Below are positions 8,259-16,682 of a stretch of DNA of 62,375 nt, piece after piece. A program made the translations under genes and the position numbers. Origin of the DNA: Melioribacteraceae bacterium (GTDB lineage Bacteria; Bacteroidota; Ignavibacteria; Ignavibacteriales; Melioribacteraceae); assembly GCA_023230485.1 (NCBI GenBank), contig JALNXG010000013.1, positions 1 to 62,375 on the forward strand, in the 5' to 3' direction. The notes under the pieces are model-generated. The model ran no database searches and had not been told where the DNA came from. It saw only the letters and a list, made by a program, of their open reading frames with translations. Position 1 is the first letter of the stretch; each line of letters begins with the position of its first letter.

Positions 8259-9404
8259 TTAATTAAACTTTTTATTTAAACATTCTCTTGTTATACGGTT
8301 ACATTCGAATATTGTTTCTAAATTGGGCGACTTATGGTTCTCAATCGTATCGAGTGCATAACTTATAAGTTCAGGAATTTTATTAAAACTTATCTTCCCT
8401 TCTAAAAAATAATGAACAGCAATTTCATTTGCCGCATTCAAAATACAAGGTGCCGTACCACCGGCCTCCATTACATCATACGCTAATTTAAGACATTCAA
8501 ATTTTTCTGCATCGGGTTTTTGAAACGATAGTGTTCCGATATCACTAAAATTGGTAACAATTTTTTTATACTCTAAGCGCTCGGGATAACTCAATGCATA
8601 CAATATAGGCAATTTCATATCGGGTGTACTTATCTGTGCCTTGATCGAACCATCAATAAAAGCCACCATAGAATGAATTACCGACTGCGGATGCACAACG
8701 ACATCAATTCTTTCCTTTGGAAGATTGAATAGCCAATGTGCCTCTATCACTTCCAATCCCTTATTCATCATTGTTGCCGAGTCGATTGTTATCTTACTTC
8801 CCATCTTCCAATTTGGATGATTAAGTGCATCGGCAATCGTAACGCCTTTTAATTCTTCTTTTCCCTTATTAAGAAAAGGTCCTCCCGAAGCTGTTAAAAT
8901 TAATTTATCAACATTCTTCTTCTCTTCACCTATAAGACACTGAAATATCGCACTATGCTCAGAATCCACCGGTAGCATTTCTGCACCATACTTTTCGCAA
9001 AGTGATGTTACAAGTTCACCTGCGGCTACGAGTGTTTCCTTATTGGCAAGTGCAATCCGTTTCTTCCTTTTTATTCCTTCGATTGTCGGTGCCAATCCTG
9101 CAAATCCCACCATCGAAGAAAGAAGTATATCGTAATCGAGCGAAGCACTTAATTCTATAATACCTTCTTCACCCTCAAAAACATTACACTTACTACCAAC
9201 AATTTTTCTTAGCTCATCCGCTTTTTTTCTATCTCTTACTGCAACTGCATCCGGCTTAAATTCATCAATCTGCTCTATCAGAAGATCAATGTTCTTGTCG
9301 ATTGTTAATCCTGCAATAGAAAATTGGTCTTTAAATTCTCTAACTATATCAAGAGTACTTACACCAATAGAACCGGTAGAACCTAATATTAAAATGCGTT
9401 TCAT
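8259..9404 (-). CDS. dxr: 1-deoxy-D-xylulose 5-phosphate reductoisomerase
   Basis: NADPH-dependent enzyme that makes 2-C-methyl-D-erythritol 4-phosphate, the second step of the non-mevalonate isoprenoid pathway; cytoplasmic. The 381 residues carry the nucleotide-binding GSTGSIGVSTLDIV at 8-21, LANKETLVAAGELV, the metal/substrate segment DSEHSAIFQCL, the ASGGPF loop, and HPNWKMGSKITIDSATMMNKGLEVIEAHWLF in the usual order. Length and domain order are normal. Next gene downstream is rseP after 15 bases, so the two are likely co-transcribed. Confidence 0.97.
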   Translation of the reverse strand: MKRILILGSTGSIGVSTLDIVREFKDQFSIAGLTIDKNIDLLIEQIDEFKPDAVAVRDRKKADELRKIVGSKCNVFEGEEGIIELSASLDYDILLSSMVGFAGLAPTIEGIKRKKRIALANKETLVAAGELVTSLCEKYGAEMLPVDSEHSAIFQCLIGEEKKNVDKLILTASGGPFLNKGKEELKGVTIADALNHPNWKMGSKITIDSATMMNKGLEVIEAHWLFNLPKERIDVVVHPQSVIHSMVAFIDGSIKAQISTPDMKLPILYALSYPERLEYKKIVTNFSDIGTLSFQKPDAEKFECLKLAYDVMEAGGTAPCILNAANEIAVHYFLEGKISFNKIPELISYALDTIENHKSPNLETIFECNRITRECLNKKFN

Positions 9405-9460
9405 TTTTTTCTCAAAGGGTAAACTACAATATTAATTATATTTATAATTAAAAGTAAGCT

Positions 9461-9952
9461 TTAACCCATAAAATGCCTGCTTAATGCAAGCAGTATATTT
9501 ATAATTACCAATAGATTAATAACGTTATTTAACTTATAAAGGTTCCTTAAATTCTCATAAACTACCGGTTTTAGGGTCTCGCTATTTTCTAAGTTCTCTC
9601 CCAATTCAATTCTAACTTTTTTCGCTGCGGGGATTACTTTTGCTCCGATAAGGAATAGAATAAATACCATAATTACTTGTTTGGTTAGCAACCAATGATT
9701 TGCAGTAACTTGAAAGAAAGAAAATCCCGGATTAAGGAATACAATAAAGATCCCTGTGATTAAAATCCCCATTGAACCGACAATTCCGATTATATTTATA
9801 AAATTGAGATAAAGCTTAATGAATTTTCTTTCTCCAAATTTCATCCGGTTATTTTTAATGTAACCTCTTAGAATATAATCACTTAAAAAATTTGCAAGCC
9901 AGATACCGGCGAACAAAATATGTATAGTTACTAATATTGGATAATACGTCAT
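9461..9952 (-). CDS. four-helix membrane protein, DUF2269/CopD-like
   Basis: A 163-residue integral membrane protein with four predicted helices (about 4-24, 48-73, 84-106 and 140-158). The opening segment ITIHILFAGIW-like (VTIHILFAGIWLANF) with a His in helix 1, and a second conserved region TANHWLLTKQVIMVFI, recall DUF2269 or CopD-like proteins, some of which bind haem. Both His residues lie near membrane helices, so haem binding is possible but not shown. It stands alone between dxr and the divergent cytochrome c gene, which makes a respiratory link plausible but unproven. Confidence 0.65.
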   Translation of the reverse strand: MTYYPILVTIHILFAGIWLANFLSDYILRGYIKNNRMKFGERKFIKLYLNFINIIGIVGSMGILITGIFIVFLNPGFSFFQVTANHWLLTKQVIMVFILFLIGAKVIPAAKKVRIELGENLENSETLKPVVYENLRNLYKLNNVINLLVIINILLALSRHFMG

Positions 9953-10061
9953 ATTTACTCACTTTCTTAAAATTTAAGCTATAATTTACGAAAAATATTG
10001 ATTACCCTAAAGAGTTTAAGCCGATTTTCGGACTTTCTATCCGGCATTAATTTCTCCCTTG

Positions 10062-10093
10062 CTTGTAAATTGCGTTCTTTAATTTTAACTTTG
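10062..10093 (+). promoter_or_regulatory. candidate promoter of the cytochrome c gene
   Basis: CTTG at 10062-10065 and TAACTTTG at 10086-10093, 20 bases apart, resembling the Bacteroidota TTTG-N19-21-TAnnTTTG promoter. The box is 37 bases upstream of the ATG, and an AAGGA ribosome site follows at about 10116-10120. Pattern match only. Confidence 0.4.
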
Positions 10094-10130
10094 TGTTCAA
10101 GCAAATAATTATAAAAAGGAATAGTAAGTA

Positions 10131-10550
10131 ATGACAAATGCACAAAAATGGGTAGCAGCTTTTCTGGGTCTTTTCTTAATAATATTTTTAATCGGACGAT
10201 TCACTCAAAAAGATGAGATGTCCATGATTCCTGAAGATAACGCATATATGGGTGAAGAAAATAAAGAACAATCAAATAAACCTGCCGGACTTGTTCTAAT
10301 TGAACAAAATGGATGTCAATCATGCCATGGAGAAGACTTTAACGGAACTACGCTTGCCCCTGCTTTGGCTTCATTGAAAGATCATTGGGATAGAGATGGT
10401 TTAATTAATTATCTACGCAATCCATCTTCATATAGCGGAGATAAACGTTTTGAAGCATACAAAGCACAATATAGAAGCATTATGCCTTCTTATGGGAATG
10501 TCGACGTAAAAGACCTCGGTAAAATTGCTGATTTCCTTTTAACAAAATAA
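10131..10550 (+). CDS. membrane-anchored monohaem cytochrome c
   Basis: A 139-residue class I cytochrome c. An N-terminal hydrophobic helix (residues 8-22) with no good cleavage site suggests a membrane anchor, leaving the haem domain in the periplasm. The haem motif C-Q-S-C-H is at residues 62-66 and a likely distal ligand Met118 lies in SIMPSYG. It would carry electrons between respiratory complexes; the partner is not in the window. A linker of about 30 polar residues separates anchor and domain. The ribosome site AAGGA precedes the ATG by about ten bases. The neighbouring gene at 9461-9952 is divergent. Confidence 0.9.
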   Translation: MTNAQKWVAAFLGLFLIIFLIGRFTQKDEMSMIPEDNAYMGEENKEQSNKPAGLVLIEQNGCQSCHGEDFNGTTLAPALASLKDHWDRDGLINYLRNPSSYSGDKRFEAYKAQYRSIMPSYGNVDVKDLGKIADFLLTK

Positions 10551-10594
10551 TCGCCCTACCTAATGGTTTTTTTTGAATCAAATTCCCTGAGATA

Positions 10595-10746
10595 CTATTT
10601 ATACTCGGGGAAGAGATTCTTAAATGTTTCGTCCACATCCTCAGCTTCGATATACCAACGATATCAGTTCGACCTAGTTTATGATGCGGAATGGGACCGT
10701 CAATACTAGCATATTTATAAATAGGGTCGATTGATTTATCATACAT
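10595..10746 (-). pseudogene. small conserved-looking gene broken by a one-base frameshift
   Basis: Two frames together give a coherent protein of about 50 residues. The first part (ATG at 10746) reads MYDKSIDPIYKYASIDGPIP then HHKLGRTD; the second part, in the -1 frame after about 10664, reads YRWYIEAEDVDETFKNLFPE then YK and a TAG at 10595-10597. The second frame has a TGA at 10664-10666, so the switch must fall just after it. The combined length (152 bases, one short of 51 codons) fits a single-base deletion. If frame one simply continued, the product would run on into the cytochrome c gene on the other strand with an unlikely composition. Either a real frameshift mutation or a sequencing error; no function recognised. 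Confidence 0.42.
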
Positions 10747-10806
10747 TTTTATTTAAGATAACTTTCATCGCTAATATTTGAGACAATTGATTGTCTAATT
10801 TTGGTT

Positions 10807-12600
10807 CTATTCACTAACCTCTGAATCGTAATATGCCTTATACTTAATGACAGATTCGAGGATTGCTTTGGAAATTTGTTCCTGCCCTTTCTTACTTTTT
10901 AAAAAAGCTTCGTCTTCGTAATTAGACAAGAAACCTGTTTCTATTAATACACTCGGCATTGAGGCACCTACAAGCACAAAAAAACCTGCCTGCTTAATTC
11001 CATAAGAAGGATTAGATACCCCCTTCTTCCATTGTGTATTTAGAATATCGGAGAATTTTTCTGAATAGCGCATATATTGCGAATGTGCCATACTCACGAG
11101 AATAAAATTCTCATCAGTTAATTTTTGATATTTATTAGGATCATTTTCATATTGGATTACACTATTTTCAAATTCGGCAATTGCAATTGCTTCTTTCGTA
11201 CGTCCGGGACGTAGCAGATAAACTTCAAATCCCTTCCTATTGCTCGGTTTCTGTGCAGATGAATTACAATGAATAGAGATAAATAACTTTCCATCGTTTT
11301 CATTTGCTATTTTGCCGCGGCGATAAAGCTCTATAAATTGATCTGTGCTTCTTGTATAAATTACTTTTACGGCGGGCAGATTTTTCTTAATTAGTGCCCC
11401 TAGTTTAAGAGCAATTGCAAGATTAATCTCTTTTTCTTTAACTCCCGTAATACCGATTGCACCCGGATCCTTGCCACCATGACCTGCATCAATTACAATT
11501 GCATCGAAAATCCACTTCGTCTTTACTTCTTCGATTTCAGCTTTATTAGTAGAACCCTCAAAAAGTTTATTGTGAACCGTTACTAATAAATCACCCGTTT
11601 CTACATCAAAGAATGCTTCACTCCTCGAATATCCTTCATTTAGATCAAAAACAAACTGCCAATTATTACCCCCAGATTTTTTAAGTGATGCTTTTTTTAC
11701 TAAACCAGTCGGCTCTATAAAACTTAAAATTCCGGGTACAATAGTCGTTCTAGTGAGAAATAGATAAAGCTTTCCATCGCTTATTTGATGTCGTGGAGTA
11801 TTAATTCTTTTGGAAGTATTGAAGCGGATCATCGTACCGTTTGCTTTTTCTTCAATGCTTGCTCCGTAAATATTATAATTCAATGCTTCCGGAGATTTCG
11901 CAGAGGGCTTCGATACTGTTTTTGATTCATTGCCCGAATTATTCGTTGAATTTTTAGTCGGCTCGGGAACCGGGACCTGAACTGGTGGTATCGCAGCAAC
12001 TTGTTTTGAAGATGTCTCGAGAGTATTAGCCGAAGTATTCTTTTCGGTTTTAGCTGAGTTTGTTCCTGCTTCCCCAGTTATCTTCTCATTGCTTTTTGTA
12101 CTTGAATTGCTTCCCGAGTTAAACAAATCTACAAACATCGTAGCAGCATTATACTTTTTAGAGGTGATATTTAATTGCTTTGCAGATTCATTGAAAGAGA
12201 GTACTTTCCCATAACCAAGCGAAAGATAATCGATACTATATGCGAGTGGGACAAATACATCATCCCCTATTATCATAGTCGATATTGGTAATTGAAACAA
12301 TGCTTCATCTTGGGAATCGATTGCTCTTCCGGCGACAACTACATATTGATTTCTGCCCGTAAACTTAATTCTATAATCAGCAAATTTTAATTCAATCTTT
12401 TTTGATTCTTGATTTATATAAATACCAGCATTTAAGAGAGTGGAAATTTCTTTAAGCGAAACGAATGTTACTCCTTCCCTTACAACAAATGAAAGAGTCG
12501 AGGGCACACCATTATTATCTACGCTTATTTTGTAAAGCCGCTGAGCATTAATAGAAGTAGTAACGAAAAACAATATGTATATGAATAAAAACTTTTTCAT
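10807..12600 (-). CDS. N-acetylmuramoyl-L-alanine amidase with copper-amine-oxidase-like N-domain
   Basis: Secreted zinc amidase that cuts the bond between muramic acid and the stem peptide of peptidoglycan, as needed for cell separation. In the 597-residue form (ATG 12600): signal peptide 1-19, a copper-amine-oxidase N-terminal-like domain to about 150, a low-complexity Ser/Thr/Asn/Lys linker (about 160-240), an AMIN-like domain (about 240-345), and Amidase_3 (about 366-590). The catalytic domain shows DAGHGGKDPG, a metal-ligand Glu in VKEKEINL, SIHCN, and LIETGFLSN with the catalytic Glu. The frame also opens at a TTG at 12609, but ATG 12600 gives a proper signal peptide and follows directly after the stop of the upstream gene. 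Confidence 0.93.
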   Translation of the reverse strand: MKKFLFIYILFFVTTSINAQRLYKISVDNNGVPSTLSFVVREGVTFVSLKEISTLLNAGIYINQESKKIELKFADYRIKFTGRNQYVVVAGRAIDSQDEALFQLPISTMIIGDDVFVPLAYSIDYLSLGYGKVLSFNESAKQLNITSKKYNAATMFVDLFNSGSNSSTKSNEKITGEAGTNSAKTEKNTSANTLETSSKQVAAIPPVQVPVPEPTKNSTNNSGNESKTVSKPSAKSPEALNYNIYGASIEEKANGTMIRFNTSKRINTPRHQISDGKLYLFLTRTTIVPGILSFIEPTGLVKKASLKKSGGNNWQFVFDLNEGYSRSEAFFDVETGDLLVTVHNKLFEGSTNKAEIEEVKTKWIFDAIVIDAGHGGKDPGAIGITGVKEKEINLAIALKLGALIKKNLPAVKVIYTRSTDQFIELYRRGKIANENDGKLFISIHCNSSAQKPSNRKGFEVYLLRPGRTKEAIAIAEFENSVIQYENDPNKYQKLTDENFILVSMAHSQYMRYSEKFSDILNTQWKKGVSNPSYGIKQAGFFVLVGASMPSVLIETGFLSNYEDEAFLKSKKGQEQISKAILESVIKYKAYYDSEVSE

Positions 12601-12601
12601 A

Positions 12602-13189
12602 TTACCCAATGAATGGAATCATAAATTTACTTTTCATTTTATACTCACTGAAATTTTCTTTGAAATGCTTTAACAATAATTTCTCCTCTAAAAATGCACG
12701 CATTATAAATAAAGGGATTTCAACCAATATTACCAAGGGGATAATAATAAAACTTAATAAAGCTATACCCGCACCAAAATCGCTTAGCAGTTGTGATAAA
12801 TATTGCGGATGACGTATGTATTTATAAATTCCGGAGCTTACTAATTTGTGCTCTTTAAGAATAACCACATCTTGTGCATAACTATTACCCAACTCCTTAA
12901 ATGATATTACTTGAATCCATGAGAATATTATATAAAGTGCGAGACCAATATATCGCCAAATAGCGAATTGCTCTTTTAATGATTCGGGCAATACGAATAT
13001 ATTAAACGCACCTACAATCGAAAGAATCAATATAAGTGCAGAAATATTCGGAGGTAATTTTTGAAGAAAAGATTCGGGGCGTTCGGTTACTTTTAATACC
13101 GAAATCCTCACTCCCTTTTTAGCCGCTGAAGCATTCGCACTCATTGTAACAACTAAATTGATTAATAATATTATATTAATCGGATCCAT
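12602..13189 (-). CDS. isoprenylcysteine-methyltransferase-like membrane protein
   Basis: A 195-residue membrane protein with about five hydrophobic helices. Near the C-terminus is the ICMT/PEMT-type motif: GIYKYIRHPQYL (RHPQY at 126-130), followed by an EEKLLLKHF...Y stretch, which in the family binds S-adenosylmethionine and the lipid substrate. Bacterial members are probably methyltransferases of small or lipid-linked molecules; true prenyl-cysteine substrates are not expected here. Its stop lies immediately before the amidase start, so both are in one operon. The substrate is unknown. Confidence 0.78.
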   Translation of the reverse strand: MDPINIILLINLVVTMSANASAAKKGVRISVLKVTERPESFLQKLPPNISALILILSIVGAFNIFVLPESLKEQFAIWRYIGLALYIIFSWIQVISFKELGNSYAQDVVILKEHKLVSSGIYKYIRHPQYLSQLLSDFGAGIALLSFIIIPLVILVEIPLFIMRAFLEEKLLLKHFKENFSEYKMKSKFMIPFIG

Positions 13190-13228
13190 TTAACAAACTC
13201 CACAATTAATTCAGTAATATAACAAAGT

Positions 13229-14125
13229 TTATTGATTTAAAATCATTTTCAACGCATTGGGAAGTGATGCGAACTTAAATTTAAATCCACTTTTTAAAGT
13301 TTTTTTAGGATTTATTTTTACACCCTTTAATATATTGTCTGCGCCTTCTCCATAAAGAATTTTGATTATAAATTCAGGTACTTTCATAAAAGAAGGACGG
13401 TGCATCGCTTTTCCTAGTTCATCACTAAATTGTTTTAACGTTACTGATTCAGGAGATACGCCATTATATACACCCGATAAATCATTCTCTAAACCATAAA
13501 TGAAAAGATTTGTAATATCATCAATATGAATCCAAGGGAATGGTTGATGACCCGAGCCGATAGGTCCTCCGACAAAAAACTTGAACGGTACAATCATAGA
13601 AGACAACGCTCCTTCATTCCTATCTAAAACGATGCCTATTCTAATTATCACTCTTCTTACTTTTTCCAATTGTTCAGAAGCATTTTCCCATTTAGAGACT
13701 ACATCACTTAAGAAATCGTTTCCTTTATTCGAATATTCATCACACTCATTTGCTTGAACACCATAATAACCAATAGCAGAAGCACCGATATAGACTTCCG
13801 GTTTCTGTTGGACAGAATTTATTACTGCGACTAATTTTTTTGTTGTATCAACACGGCTATTAAGAATTTTTGATTTATGATCTTCGTCCCATCTGCTTGC
13901 CATAACGTTCTCACCTGCGAGGTGAATCACTGCAAAAGAACCATTGATTTCATCTGTTAATTCATCTTCATTCCACTTAATGCACTTCGTTAATCCAAAA
14001 ATTTGTTTCATTGTTCTTTCAGGATTTCGTGTTACGCCAACTACCGAATAACCCATATTAAGAAGTTTATTCGATATATTTTTACCAATTAGCCCTGATA
14101 TTCCCGTTATTATTATTTTTTTCAT
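13229..14125 (-). CDS. TIGR01777 family epimerase (YfcH-like SDR)
   Basis: Extended short-chain dehydrogenase/epimerase-like protein of 298 residues. The NAD(P)-binding TGISGLIGKNI is at residues 7-17; VIHLAGENVMASRWDEDHK, IGASAIGYYG and YSNKGNDFLSDVVSKWE match the TIGR01777 subfamily, as does the C-terminal DUF1731-like end with ILKGVKINPKKTLKSGFKF. Relatives include cyanobacterial/plant SulA-like and E. coli YfcH; the reaction is not established. A strong ribosome site AAAGGAG lies just upstream of the ATG at 14125. Divergent from the DUF5686 gene. Confidence 0.92.
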   Translation of the reverse strand: MKKIIITGISGLIGKNISNKLLNMGYSVVGVTRNPERTMKQIFGLTKCIKWNEDELTDEINGSFAVIHLAGENVMASRWDEDHKSKILNSRVDTTKKLVAVINSVQQKPEVYIGASAIGYYGVQANECDEYSNKGNDFLSDVVSKWENASEQLEKVRRVIIRIGIVLDRNEGALSSMIVPFKFFVGGPIGSGHQPFPWIHIDDITNLFIYGLENDLSGVYNGVSPESVTLKQFSDELGKAMHRPSFMKVPEFIIKILYGEGADNILKGVKINPKKTLKSGFKFKFASLPNALKMILNQ

Positions 14126-14221
14126 ATTAATCTCCTTTATATAGGAAACATATTAACTACTTAATAAGTTTACAAATATGCCTAAAATATTATATTTTTA
14201 CCTAAACCATGAGATTAATAT

Positions 14222-16672
14222 ATGAAAAGTACCTCCGGATGTTTTTTTATTCTGCTTATTTTGTTTTTTACATTTACAAAAATAGATGCACAACAACTCT
14301 CACTTAAAGGAAAAGTATTAGATAAAATCGATGGCTCGACATTAAGCTTTGCAAATATTAGAATTAGCAATTCTTCAATAGGGACAGCGGCAAATACAGA
14401 AGGTGATTTTGAACTCCGCCTCAAACCCGACACCTATACTATTATTATTTCATTTATAGGATATAAATCTGATTCAATTAAAGTGAATCTTACTACTAAT
14501 AAAAATTTAATGATTCCTTTAGAGCGCATTTCAATAAATTTACCCGAAGTAACAGTACTCCCAAAAGAGAACCCGGCAAATGAGATTATCCGCCGTGCTA
14601 TGAAGGCGAAAAAAGAAAGAGAAGAAAAACTTGATTCATATATTTTCCGTGCTTATACAAAGGGACTGATAAAGACAACTAAAAATATTTCGGCTAGTGA
14701 TAGAAGAGTTAGTCTCGGAATCGCAACACGTGATACCGGAGCACTTAAAATTACCGGTATTATCGAAAACGAAAGTATCGGGTATTTTCAAAAACCATCC
14801 TCTTATAAGGATGAAATACTCGCGCAGAAACAAAGCTCTAATACACCTTCATCAATTAATATTCTTACAGGTGGAAGACTTATTCAAAATTTTTATTCCG
14901 ATGATATTCAGTTTTTCGGAAAACCATTGACAAGTCCTATTTCCGAAGATGCGCTCGATTATTATTACTTCGACCTAAAGGATACTTTGGCTTATGATAA
15001 TAGAGCGGTTTATCAAATCTATTTTGAAACTCAAGACCGTTCCGATCCCGGCTTCTACGGAACAATTTATATAGCCGATAAGACTTTCAATTTAGAAAAA
15101 TTGGAAGTATCTCTTAATCGCGCCGCCAATCCAGGTGGTATTTTCGATTTCGTAAATATCTTTCAGCAATTTCAACTTTACAAAGACAATATCTCAATGC
15201 CAATTGATTATCGAATTTTTGCTGAAGGTAATGTTTTAGGAATTGCTAAGTTCGGTTTTGAATTAAATTCGATCTTCTTCGATTATGATATTAATACTAA
15301 AATTCCTGAAGATAAATTTGATATGGCGGTTATAAAAGTTCTTCCGGGAGCTGATAAAAAAGATTCAACTTATTGGGAAAATACTCAGACCATTCCTAAT
15401 ACACTAGAAGAAATTGAAGCCTATGCAAGAATCGACAGCGTTGAATCTGTTCCTCGCACATTTTGGGATAATTTTTCTTTCTTATCTATGCGTGTAAATT
15501 TGAATGATAATTTATCATTTACAGGTCCGGTGGGTTTATATCATTTTAATAGAATCGAAGGACATTCGCTCGATTTCGGATTATTTGGTCGAAGTTATTT
15601 CGATAAACGATTAAACTGGTCAACAGAATTTTCTTACGGATTTTCTGATAATAAATTCAAGCAGGATTTAAACGCCCAATATTATTTTGGTGAATATAGA
15701 ACCGGAGATATTAATTTTGATGCATATAATAAGCTCACAGACCTTTTCGGCGAATCGACTCGTTATAATAGACTAACTTCGACAGCTCTTAGCTGGATTA
15801 CAAAAGTTGACTTTAGAGATTATTACTACACAAAAGGTTTTAATTTCTCTGTGAATGAACAAGTATTTCCGTTTCTAAATTTAGGGGTAGGATTCTTCTA
15901 TCGTGAAGACAAAAATGCTTATAATAATTCCGATTTCTCACTCTTTAATCGAAGCAAAACATATAGAGAAAATAGATTAATTACACCCGTTAATATTACT
16001 GCAATTACTGCTTCATTCACTTTAGATTTTAGAAATTATATAGAAGATGGTTATTTTAGAAGAAGGGTAGCTTTTGGAGAACCATTCTTTTTATTTAGTG
16101 GGGAAATTATTTCATCGGAAGGTTTTCTTGATAATCTTTATACACAATATAATTCTAATTTCTATGCTTATTTGCCATCTTATCGATCTACAAATTTTGT
16201 AATTAATACAAATCTACTTTTCTCAGATGGTCGGGTACCTATTCAAATGATGCGTGCTCTTGCAGGCAATATTGAAAGTGCTGGTAAAAATTTTACTTTT
16301 AGAACCCTTAGAATTGGTGAAGTCTTCGGAGATCAAGTATTCTCTCTAAATGTCGAACATAACATAAATGATGAATTATTTCGCTTCTTAAGTATACCTG
16401 TTTTGAAAGATCTTCAACTATTGATGTCATTTCATTTTAATATGGGATGGTCTTTAATATCGAATATGGGTAAAGAATATAATAGAGCTCCATTTCAAGA
16501 TGGATTTTCCAATCCTTCTTTTAACCATCCGATTGAATTTAAACAACCCATTATGGAAGTTGGTTTTGGTATTGGTCAGATTCTAATCCCGATGAAAATG
16601 GAATTTACATGGAAACTCACTCATTTAGGCCATAATAATTTTGTGATTTCAGTTAATACAATTGTTTTATAA
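14222..16672 (+). CDS. DUF5686/carboxypeptidase-regulatory-like outer-membrane protein
   Basis: An 816-residue outer-membrane protein. After the signal peptide (about 1-24) comes a carboxypeptidase-regulatory-like beta-sandwich (about 27-105: LKGKVLDKIDGSTLSFANIR, then SSIGTAANTEGDFEL and ISFIGYKSDS), as in the N-termini of TonB-dependent receptors. The rest matches the DUF5686 layout: a conserved helical region NEIIRRAMKAKKEREEKLDS, then a long beta-barrel region. No TonB plug or TonB box is seen. Function is unknown. The gene is 10 bases before the amylase ATG, suggesting an operon, so a role in binding or moving glucans is conceivable, though these proteins occur widely without sugar genes. 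Confidence 0.82.
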   Translation: MKSTSGCFFILLILFFTFTKIDAQQLSLKGKVLDKIDGSTLSFANIRISNSSIGTAANTEGDFELRLKPDTYTIIISFIGYKSDSIKVNLTTNKNLMIPLERISINLPEVTVLPKENPANEIIRRAMKAKKEREEKLDSYIFRAYTKGLIKTTKNISASDRRVSLGIATRDTGALKITGIIENESIGYFQKPSSYKDEILAQKQSSNTPSSINILTGGRLIQNFYSDDIQFFGKPLTSPISEDALDYYYFDLKDTLAYDNRAVYQIYFETQDRSDPGFYGTIYIADKTFNLEKLEVSLNRAANPGGIFDFVNIFQQFQLYKDNISMPIDYRIFAEGNVLGIAKFGFELNSIFFDYDINTKIPEDKFDMAVIKVLPGADKKDSTYWENTQTIPNTLEEIEAYARIDSVESVPRTFWDNFSFLSMRVNLNDNLSFTGPVGLYHFNRIEGHSLDFGLFGRSYFDKRLNWSTEFSYGFSDNKFKQDLNAQYYFGEYRTGDINFDAYNKLTDLFGESTRYNRLTSTALSWITKVDFRDYYYTKGFNFSVNEQVFPFLNLGVGFFYREDKNAYNNSDFSLFNRSKTYRENRLITPVNITAITASFTLDFRNYIEDGYFRRRVAFGEPFFLFSGEIISSEGFLDNLYTQYNSNFYAYLPSYRSTNFVINTNLLFSDGRVPIQMMRALAGNIESAGKNFTFRTLRIGEVFGDQVFSLNVEHNINDELFRFLSIPVLKDLQLLMSFHFNMGWSLISNMGKEYNRAPFQDGFSNPSFNHPIEFKQPIMEVGFGIGQILIPMKMEFTWKLTHLGHNNFVISVNTIVL

Positions 16673-16682
16673 TAGGATTTTT

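Noticed and set aside
10480..10746. 88-residue open frame on the minus strand
   Set aside because: It overlaps the cytochrome c coding region by 71 bases and its second half has poor composition. The first part is kept only as half of the frameshifted 50-codon gene.
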